DNA of 64,000 bases from the NCBI GenBank assembly GCA_041570195.1, contig JBFFWQ010000017.1:3737-67736 (forward strand), in the 5' to 3' direction. Both the position numbers and the translations under genes were made by a program. This document shows positions 57,754 through 64,000 of this stretch, piece by piece. Below the pieces are notes generated by a model, which saw nothing but the letters and a program-made list of their open reading frames with translations, made no database searches and was not told where the DNA came from. The stretch is from UBA11865 sp041570195. GTDB lineage: Bacteria > Chloroflexota > Anaerolineae > Promineifilales > Promineifilaceae. The first letter of the stretch is position 1; each line of letters opens with the position of its first letter.

Positions 57754-59118
57754 ATGAACTCAGAACTAGCTTGGAAGGCGACCCTAGGGGAATTAGAACT
57801 TCAGATGACGAAGGCCACCTTCAATACCTGGCTACGGGATGCCAGCCTGGTATCGGCTGAAGAAGACACCTACGTCGTCGGTGTGCGCAACGATTACGCC
57901 AAAGACTGGCTTGAAAGTCGTTTGAGCGGCACCATCACCCGCACCCTGTCAACTATCGCCGGCAAGCCGGTGGCTGTCGATTTCATCGTTCGGTCTGACG
58001 AACAAGGCGATTCGTCATCCCCGACGCCGTCCACGTCCAATGGCGTGACCAGAAAGACGATGATGCAGACCGCCGGCGACACCCTGACGTCTGCGAATGG
58101 CCAGACGCAGAGCCGGTATACGTTTGCCACTTTTGTCGTCGGGGCTAGCAATCGGTTGGCTCACGCGGCCGCCCTCTCGGTCGCCGAACAGCCGGGCAGC
58201 ACGTACAACCCACTCTTCATCTATGGCGGTGTTGGCCTGGGCAAAACACATCTACTTCACGCTATTGGGCACCGCAGCAGGGATCTTGGCTTTGACTTCC
58301 GCTATGTCTCTTCCGAAACTTTCACCAACGACCTGATTCAGTCGATTCGCAGCCAGGATATGGCCTCATTCCGCGAGCAGTATCGAACCCCCGACATCTT
58401 GCTCATCGACGACATCCAATTCATAGCTGGCAAGGAAAGCACCCAAAAGGAACTGTTCCACACTTTCAACGATCTACATAGTCGCGGCCGGCAGGTCGTG
58501 CTTTCCAGCGATCGGCCGCCAAAAGCCATGGTCACCTTGGAAGAAAGACTTCAATCGCGCTTCGAGTGGGGCTTAATGGCCGATATCCAGTTGCCCGATA
58601 TCGAAACGCGCATGGCCATTCTGCGGGCCAAGGCCGAGTCCAGTGGCGTAGATGTTCCTGACAGCGTCCTGAATACCATCGCCCATTACGTGCGCAAAAA
58701 CATCCGCGAATTGGAAGGCGCCCTGAACAAGGTGATTGCCTACGCTGAATTGACTGGCGGAGAAATCGACGAGCAATTGGCCAGCATGGCCTTATCTGAT
58801 CTTCTGCACCGGCCCGAGAAACTGACTATCGAGCGAGTGGTCGATATCGTCGCCGGCTACTATCACGTGACCGTTGATGCATTACTAGGCTCAGGCCGCA
58901 GCCGTATGGTGGCCTTTCCGCGACAGATGGTCATGTATCTGGCCCGCACCGAAACCGGCATGTCATATCCGCAGATTGGCGAGCACTTGGGCAAGCGTGA
59001 CCATACAACCGTGCTGTACGGTCACGACAAGATCTCCGAGCTCCTGGAAACTGACGATACAGTGCGCCGCGACGCCCTGGAGATCAAAGCCATCCTCTAC
59101 GATTCAGAAACAGCATGA
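57754..59118 (+). CDS. dnaA: Chromosomal replication initiator DnaA
   Basis: A 454-residue DnaA with all four domains. MNSELAWKATLGELELQMTK starts domain I, a short low-complexity linker (about residues 82-105) is domain II, and AAA+ domain III has FIYGGVGLGKTHLLHAIGH (Walker A) and LLIDDIQFIAGKESTQ (Walker B). Domain IV ends with YPQIGEHLGKRDHTTVLYGHDKI, the DNA-binding signature. The frame is open from 57706, but ATG 57754 gives the usual N-terminus; no strong ribosome site is visible. A strong terminator follows at 59164, then the oriC region. dnaN is not next to it. Confidence 0.97.
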   Translation: MNSELAWKATLGELELQMTKATFNTWLRDASLVSAEEDTYVVGVRNDYAKDWLESRLSGTITRTLSTIAGKPVAVDFIVRSDEQGDSSSPTPSTSNGVTRKTMMQTAGDTLTSANGQTQSRYTFATFVVGASNRLAHAAALSVAEQPGSTYNPLFIYGGVGLGKTHLLHAIGHRSRDLGFDFRYVSSETFTNDLIQSIRSQDMASFREQYRTPDILLIDDIQFIAGKESTQKELFHTFNDLHSRGRQVVLSSDRPPKAMVTLEERLQSRFEWGLMADIQLPDIETRMAILRAKAESSGVDVPDSVLNTIAHYVRKNIRELEGALNKVIAYAELTGGEIDEQLASMALSDLLHRPEKLTIERVVDIVAGYYHVTVDALLGSGRSRMVAFPRQMVMYLARTETGMSYPQIGEHLGKRDHTTVLYGHDKISELLETDDTVRRDALEIKAILYDSETA

Positions 59119-59163
59119 TTAGTTGACATACCCCCATATATGGGTCTGGGCAAGGAACCACCG

Positions 59164-59200
59164 ACAAAAGACCGGGTTCGATAGGAACCCGGTCTTTTGT
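59164..59200 (+). terminator. dnaA terminator
   Basis: A 16-bp perfect stem, ACAAAAGACCGGGTTC (59164-59179) with GAACCCGGTCTTTTGT (59185-59200), a five-base loop (GATAG) and a following CTTTTC. It lies 46 bases after the dnaA stop. Confidence 0.85.
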
Positions 59201-59616
59201 CTTTTCTGTGGATAAGTGTGAGAAAGTTGTGGAAAACTGCGAGTTTCGGTGGAGAATTCATCCGCCGCTCATTTGTTCTTCTTCGGAAAAACGCCTATAT
59301 ATCGGGACATTCGCTGGCACGACTTCCACATATACCGATTTTGAGTTAAGCAGGCTCATTTCGACCAAATTGGGTCGACATAAGTTATCAGGAGTTATCC
59401 GCTGTACCATCCACAGGTTTTTCCGAACCATACAGCGCAAACGACCACAGATATAGGGCATCAGGTGGGCAGAACCCGTATGCAGGGTGAAGCAAGCACT
59501 TATACACATATCCACACCCCCTACGACGACTACTATTTCTAATAGATAATAATGAACAAATTGGTGGATAATAAAAACATGCCGAAAAGAACACTTTTAA
59601 ACAAGCTATAATTGAC
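59201..59616. other. Replication origin oriC (DnaA-box cluster and AT-rich stretch)
   Basis: Between the dnaA terminator and the helicase gene lies a non-coding region with many DnaA-box-like 9-mers: TGTGGATAA (59207-59215, perfect), TGTGGAAAA (59228-59236), TTATACACA (59500-59508), ATATCCACA (59508-59516) and GGTGGATAA (59563-59571), with weaker matches at 59394 and 59407. The final 90 bases (59527-59613) are strongly AT-rich, as a duplex-unwinding element should be. The position next to dnaA fits a chromosomal origin. Confidence 0.78.
59607..59612 (+). promoter_or_regulatory. -10 box of the helicase gene (possible leaderless start)
   Basis: A perfect TATAAT ends seven bases before ATG 59620, so the transcription start should fall on the start codon. 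No ribosome site is seen and no clear -35 is present. Confidence 0.45.
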
Positions 59617-59619
59617 TTG

Positions 59620-62250
59620 ATGTTACTACCCGACGTGCTAGCTTCTTTACGAATGAATCGTGATTTTATGAGCCAGGTGGTTGCCTGGGAACGTATCCCC
59701 CCGCGTCGGGCGCGTGCTGTTGCCGTGCCAGAAAAGCTAGCGCCTCGCCTGGTCGCCGCGCTCGAATCTCGCGGAATCACCGATTTCTATAGCCACCAGC
59801 AGGCCGCGATTCAGTCGGCTTTGTCTGGCGCCAACGTCGTCATTTCTACGGCCACGGCTTCTGGCAAGTCTCTCTGTTACACGATACCCGTACTGGATAA
59901 GCTACTGACCCAGCCGTCCGCTCGGGCCCTCTATCTTTTTCCCACTAAGGCACTGGCCCACGACCAACTGGCGGAAACCTCGGCCTTGATCGCCGCCGGT
60001 TCATTACCTGTCGTCGCCCACGGCTACGATGGTGACACACCCCAAAACCAACGTCATCAGATTCGACATTCGTCGGGCATCCTGATCACCAACCCGGACA
60101 TGCTCCACGCCGGCATGCTGCCCCAACATACGGCCTGGCGAAACCTCTTCTCTCAACTGTCATACGTCGTCCTCGATGAGATGCATGTCTATCGCGGCGT
60201 CTTCGGCAGTCACGTGGCCAATGTGCTGCGCCGCCTGAAACGCATCTGTCGCTTCTATGGCGCCGATCCCCAATTTATCTGTTGCTCGGCTACCATCGCC
60301 AATCCTAAAGAACATGCCCAGCGTCTGATAGAAGAGCCTTTCATTTCCATTGAAGAGCCGGACAACGGCGCGCCGACCGGCGAGAAACACTTCATCCTCT
60401 ACAACCCGCCTATGGTGGATGAGGATCTGGGGCTGCGCCGCAGCGCTATCCTGGTGGCTAAGGACGCCGCCGCTTCTTTTTTGAGCCAGGACATCCAAAC
60501 CATCGTCTTTGCCCGGGCCCGGCAGAGCGTGGAATTACTGCTGACTTATCTGAAGGACGAGATGACCGAAGAGGGGCGCCGGCCGGAGTCGGTCGTCGGC
60601 TACCGCGGTGGCTACTTGCCCTTGGAGCGCCGGGCCATCGAGCAGGGCTTGCGGGACGGGACGATTCGCGGCGTCGTTGCTACCAATGCTCTGGAATTGG
60701 GCATCGACATCGGCCGCTTGTCGGCCGCCATCCTGACCGGTTATCCCGGCTCCGTTGCCTCTACCTGGCAACAAGCCGGCCGCGCCGGCCGCCGAGAGGC
60801 CCAGTCGGCCGCCATCCTGGTTGCCGGCGCCAGTCCGCTGGATCAATACATCTGCCGCCACCCCCGCTTCCTGTTCGGCCGTTCACCCGAGAACGCGCTC
60901 TGCAATCCGGATAATCTGCGCATCATCACCCGCCATTTGGCCTGCGCTGCATACGAGATCCCCTTGCGAGAAGACGAGCCTTTCGGTAGCTTCGACGATG
61001 TCTCTTCCTTGCTGGAAACACTGGCCGAGGCCGGCCTTGCCTACCGGACCAACGATCAATACCATTGGCTTGGCCAAGGTTTACCGGCTCACGAATTCTC
61101 ATTGCGCACCAGCGGCGACGATACGGTCGTCATCCAGGATGTAAGCGGACCATCGCCCCACGTGATAGGCGAGATTGATTTGGATAGTGTTCCCCTTTTG
61201 GCCTACGAAGGCGCCATCTACATGCACCTGGCCCGCACTTACCGGGTCGATAATCTGGACTGGGACGGCCGGTTAGCCGATGTCCTGCCGGTGGACGTGG
61301 ATTACTACACCCGTTCCAGCATGAGCAGCACCATCCGCAGCTTAAGCCCCGAAGTCGAGTCCGACGCGGCCGGGCTTTCCCATGCCTACGGCCAGGTGGT
61401 GGTCGTCACCAGGGCCACCGGCTTTCGTAAAATCAAGCGTTACACCCACGAGACATTGGGCTTTGGCGAGATCAATTTGCCCGAGAGCGAATTGGACACC
61501 GACGGTTACTGGCTCGTCTTCGGCCGGGAGTTGACCGAGCGGTTAGTCGCCGCGGGCATCCTGGTCGCCCCCAATGACTATGGACCTAATTGGCGGGAGC
61601 AGCGCTTGAAGGCCTTGGAGAGGGATGGGCATCGTTGCCGGACCTGCGGCGCGACAGCTAGGCCAGGCCTGGGCCTGCATGTCCATCATATCCGGCCCTT
61701 TCGCGACTACCGCTACGAACGTGACAAGAATGATGCCTATCGTGTCGCCAACAAATTGGATAATCTGGTCACCCTATGCGCCAGCTGTCACCGGCGGGCC
61801 GAGGCTGGTCAGCAGACCCGCTCGGCCCTTGGCGGCCTGGCCTATGTTTTGGGCAACCTGGCCCCACTATTCCTCATGTGCGATCCAGGCGACATTCAAG
61901 TCAGCGCCGAGAATCGCAACCCATTGACCCAGGCGCCCACCGTCGTCGTCTACGAGCGCATCGCTGCCGGCGTAGGCTTCAGCCAGCGACTCTTTGAACT
62001 ACGGGACGAGTTGCTGGCTTCGGCCCGCGAGTTGGTCGCCGATTGTCGCTGCCGTGATGGCTGCCCGGCCTGTGTGGGTCCCCCAGGCGAGATCGGACCG
62101 GAGACGAAAGCGGCCACCGGCCGCCTGATCGACATGCTCTCCCGTCATGCCGAAAGCGTCGACCTGGTTCACGACGAAGGACCTGGCCTGGATCATGAGG
62201 CTCAACCCGGCCGGGCAAATGGCCCTGCACCTTTTGTAGATGAGCGATGA
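59620..62250 (+). CDS. DEAD/DEAH helicase (MrfA/YprA-like) with embedded HNH domain
   Basis: An 876-residue superfamily 2 helicase. STATASGKSLCYTIPVLDKLL (Walker A), YVVLDEMHVYRGVFGSH (motif II as DEMH), CCSATIANP (motif III) and GSVASTWQQAGRAGRRE (motif VI) are present; the C-terminal region carries the cysteine cluster ADCRCRDGCPACVG of the MrfA/DUF1998 zinc domain. Between the helicase core and that domain sits an HNH-like nuclease insert (about residues 670-730): RDGHRCRTCGATA, then LHVHHIRPFRDYR, then NLVTLCASCHRRAE. MrfA-type helicases act in DNA repair, for example of mitomycin damage. ATG 59620 follows TTG 59617. The end overlaps the next gene by ATGA. Confidence 0.85.
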   Translation: MLLPDVLASLRMNRDFMSQVVAWERIPPRRARAVAVPEKLAPRLVAALESRGITDFYSHQQAAIQSALSGANVVISTATASGKSLCYTIPVLDKLLTQPSARALYLFPTKALAHDQLAETSALIAAGSLPVVAHGYDGDTPQNQRHQIRHSSGILITNPDMLHAGMLPQHTAWRNLFSQLSYVVLDEMHVYRGVFGSHVANVLRRLKRICRFYGADPQFICCSATIANPKEHAQRLIEEPFISIEEPDNGAPTGEKHFILYNPPMVDEDLGLRRSAILVAKDAAASFLSQDIQTIVFARARQSVELLLTYLKDEMTEEGRRPESVVGYRGGYLPLERRAIEQGLRDGTIRGVVATNALELGIDIGRLSAAILTGYPGSVASTWQQAGRAGRREAQSAAILVAGASPLDQYICRHPRFLFGRSPENALCNPDNLRIITRHLACAAYEIPLREDEPFGSFDDVSSLLETLAEAGLAYRTNDQYHWLGQGLPAHEFSLRTSGDDTVVIQDVSGPSPHVIGEIDLDSVPLLAYEGAIYMHLARTYRVDNLDWDGRLADVLPVDVDYYTRSSMSSTIRSLSPEVESDAAGLSHAYGQVVVVTRATGFRKIKRYTHETLGFGEINLPESELDTDGYWLVFGRELTERLVAAGILVAPNDYGPNWREQRLKALERDGHRCRTCGATARPGLGLHVHHIRPFRDYRYERDKNDAYRVANKLDNLVTLCASCHRRAEAGQQTRSALGGLAYVLGNLAPLFLMCDPGDIQVSAENRNPLTQAPTVVVYERIAAGVGFSQRLFELRDELLASARELVADCRCRDGCPACVGPPGEIGPETKAATGRLIDMLSRHAESVDLVHDEGPGLDHEAQPGRANGPAPFVDER

Positions 62251-63092
62251 TGAACGCCGATATTCCCTTTGAGGATTTTGGCGGCCAGGGGGCGCTGGTC
62301 CATTTTGCCACCGCTAATGCCTATCCACCTGGGGCCTACCACAAGCTATTGACGTTTTTGGCTGGGCGTTATCATGTTCTGGCCGTACATCACCGGCCGT
62401 TGTGGCCCGGCAGCCGGCCGGACGAGCTGAATGACTGGGATGGAGTTGCCGACGATCTCATTCGTTTCTTCGATCAACAGGGTCTCAGGCATGTCATAGG
62501 TGTCGGGCATTCACTGGGCGCGGTAGCAACCATGATGGCTTCCTTAAAACGTCCGGATCTTTTCCGTGCCCTGGTACTCATCGAACCGGTCTTCTTACCC
62601 CAGCATGTGCTTGAATTACTGGTTGCCGGCACGACCTTAGAAGAACCTTACGAGACGCCCCTCGTCAAGATTGCCCGCAACCGCCGCAACGGTTGGCCTG
62701 GCCGCCAGGATGTGTTTGACCATTATCGCTCAAAACGGGTCTTCGGCCGCCTGTCTGACGAAGCGTTATGGGATTACGTGCGGCACGGCACGGTTGAAAA
62801 CGAGAGTGGCGGGGTCCACCTCTTCTATTCCCCGGAATGGGAAGCGCGCATCTATACCTTGCCGCCCACCCGCGTTTGGCAGTTGATTCCGGAAGTTACC
62901 CATCCGACGCTGGCTATACGCGCTCGGGAGACGGACACCTTGATGGAAGGAGCCTGGTCGCTGTGGCAGCAACTGCAGCCCAGCGCCCAATTCAAGGAGT
63001 TTCAAGAGAGCGGGCATCTGTTGCCCATGGAGCGGCCGGACGATGTGGCGGCCGAGATAGGCGCATTTATCGCCGGCCTGCTTCCTAGCTGA
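62247..63092 (+). CDS. Alpha/beta hydrolase
   Basis: A 281-residue alpha/beta hydrolase. VHFATANAYPPGAYHKLLTFL begins the fold, VIGVGHSLGAVATMMASLKRP carries the nucleophile elbow (GHSLG, about Ser92), ALVLIEPVFLPQH follows, and GHLLPMERPDDVA near the C-terminus supplies the likely catalytic histidine, as in esterase/lipase-type enzymes. It is translationally coupled to the helicase gene (ATGA at 62247-62250). A role in DNA repair is not expected, so the coupling is notable. Confidence 0.85.
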   Translation: MMNADIPFEDFGGQGALVHFATANAYPPGAYHKLLTFLAGRYHVLAVHHRPLWPGSRPDELNDWDGVADDLIRFFDQQGLRHVIGVGHSLGAVATMMASLKRPDLFRALVLIEPVFLPQHVLELLVAGTTLEEPYETPLVKIARNRRNGWPGRQDVFDHYRSKRVFGRLSDEALWDYVRHGTVENESGGVHLFYSPEWEARIYTLPPTRVWQLIPEVTHPTLAIRARETDTLMEGAWSLWQQLQPSAQFKEFQESGHLLPMERPDDVAAEIGAFIAGLLPS

Positions 63093-63101
63093 ACCCTTGG
63101 A

Positions 63102-63776
63102 TTAACTTTGATCTGGCCGCCAGCCGCGGCTGGTGAGCAATTTGCCCAGCGTCGGTAGCCCGTCCATCGGCGTCAGCTTCTTACCTTCCTCCCGATGTTC
63201 ATAACGTATCGGCGCTTCCAGAATCGTCACCCCCGATCGTAACAGCTTGGCCGTGATCTCGGCTTCAATCTCAAATCGCCGGCTCTGTAAATTCAACGAC
63301 TGCATCAACTCCCGATCGATGAGCTTATAACACGTTTCCATATCCTTCAGATCTTGACCGTAGAGGACATTGGTGGCCAACGTCATGGCCTGGTTCCCCC
63401 AACGCATCAAGCGCGATCGGTGACGCAAATCGCGGACTCCATAGACTGCGCTTGCATCGTTGTCCACATACATGCTAACTAGTTGCGCGTAGTCTTCGGG
63501 AAAATATTCCAAGTCAGCATCCTGGATGATGACGGCGTCGCCGCTAGCCTGGGCCAGTGCGGTGCGGATGGCGGTTCCCTTGCCGCGATTCTCTGGATGG
63601 GTCAGCAGGATGACGTCATCCGCAATAGCCTGGGCCAATTCTTCCTTCGTGGCCTGGTCCGAGCCATCGTCGACGACGATGATTTCTTTCTCTATCTCGA
63701 CCGCCCGCACGCGATCGAGCAAAATCGCAAGGGTCGTTGCTTCGTTGTAGATGGGAATGATAACGGTTAATCTCAT
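63102..63776 (-). CDS. Glycosyltransferase family 2
   Basis: A 224-residue GT-A glycosyltransferase of family 2, close to dolichyl-phosphate mannose synthases. MRLTVIIPIYNEATTLAILL is the N-terminal donor-binding strand, IIVVDDGSDQATKEEL follows, and the catalytic DxD is in VIIQDADLEYFPEDY. The chain lacks C-terminal membrane helices, so it may work with a separate flippase or glycolipid enzyme. It is convergent to the hydrolase gene and the last gene of the window. The final 224 bases (63777-64000) hold no recognised feature. Confidence 0.88.
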   Translation of the reverse strand: MRLTVIIPIYNEATTLAILLDRVRAVEIEKEIIVVDDGSDQATKEELAQAIADDVILLTHPENRGKGTAIRTALAQASGDAVIIQDADLEYFPEDYAQLVSMYVDNDASAVYGVRDLRHRSRLMRWGNQAMTLATNVLYGQDLKDMETCYKLIDRELMQSLNLQSRRFEIEAEITAKLLRSGVTILEAPIRYEHREEGKKLTPMDGLPTLGKLLTSRGWRPDQS

Positions 63777-64000
63777 GATTATTCTGGCAGTTGCCGAACC
63801 GAGACTGTTCTTCTTAGTAACACTTCTTCCAATCTGGCCAGAGACGTTTGGCGAGGCACAAGCAGCACATTACGTTACTGGAATTATAGGCCAAAGCAAA
63901 GAGAATACCAGGCGTCAAATAGGGGTGTAGTAAAAACCCGTAAAGAAAAGAGATAGACAAAAAGAGCCTCTTGTGATTTTGTTAAGAAAGCACAAAACAA

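Noticed and set aside
1..64000. CRISPR arrays, tRNA and rRNA genes
   Set aside because: No regular direct repeats with unique spacers and no cloverleaf or rRNA-like sequence was recognised on reading; the period-7 arrays are too short and degenerate for CRISPR.

Overview
The window looks like chromosome from a moderately GC-rich bacterium, most likely a member of the Chloroflexota (Anaerolineae/Caldilineae-like). This is an inference from protein style: a GRNLAGQ-type serine recombinase remnant, SpoVS, a DipZ-like redoxin lipoprotein with a Thr/Pro linker, a peptidase-MA protein, Thr/Pro-rich surface proteins and heptanucleotide intergenic repeats. No rRNA, tRNA or CRISPR array was seen.

Layout. 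(1) 1-19.7 kb, + strand: a compact exopolysaccharide/capsule cluster. It holds a Wzx-type flippase, a Wzy-like polymerase, an O-antigen-ligase-like protein, three GT4 glycosyltransferases, an initiating sugar transferase, a CapD-type 4,6-dehydratase, a DegT aminotransferase, a PIG-L deacetylase, a WbqC protein, a SAF-GNAT fusion, acetyl- and methyltransferases and three sulfotransferases. The likely product is a sulfated, amino-sugar-containing polymer. (2) 20-24.6 kb, - strand: a pseudo-receiver protein, a KimA-like permease and groES-groEL. (3) 24.8-26.3 kb: gene debris, namely a serine recombinase with several lesions and a 38-codon remnant of a class V aminotransferase. (4) 26.4-33 kb: a TPP enzyme, a hydrolase, a CheY-like receiver, small membrane proteins and a broken beta-helix gene. 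(5) 32.9-38 kb, + strand: a redoxin lipoprotein whose frame is interrupted by UGA at the first cysteine of its CxxC motif, with a bacterial SECIS-like hairpin just downstream (probable selenoprotein), then a sulfite-oxidase-fold molybdoenzyme, a small peptide, an unknown degenerate P-loop/winged-helix protein and MscS. (6) 38-46.4 kb, - strand: an ABC peptide-binding lipoprotein, a peptidase-MA protein, a surface glycoside hydrolase, a Dam-type methylase, a GNAT, a methyltransferase and a membrane protein. (7) 46.4-63.8 kb: housekeeping and the replication region: a NYN-LOTUS protein, an HD hydrolase, UbiX, YhaM, a CinA-nucleotidylyltransferase fusion, PepF, SpoVS, dnaA, a DnaA-box-rich oriC and a MrfA-like helicase with an embedded HNH domain.

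Strongest observations: the UxxC redoxin with its hairpin; two ParB-site-like palindromes 9-13 kb from oriC; degenerate period-7 repeats confined to 28-56 kb; the collapsed aminotransferase remnant; the LOTUS and HNH architectures; and three genes whose -10 box sits at the leaderless distance from the start codon.
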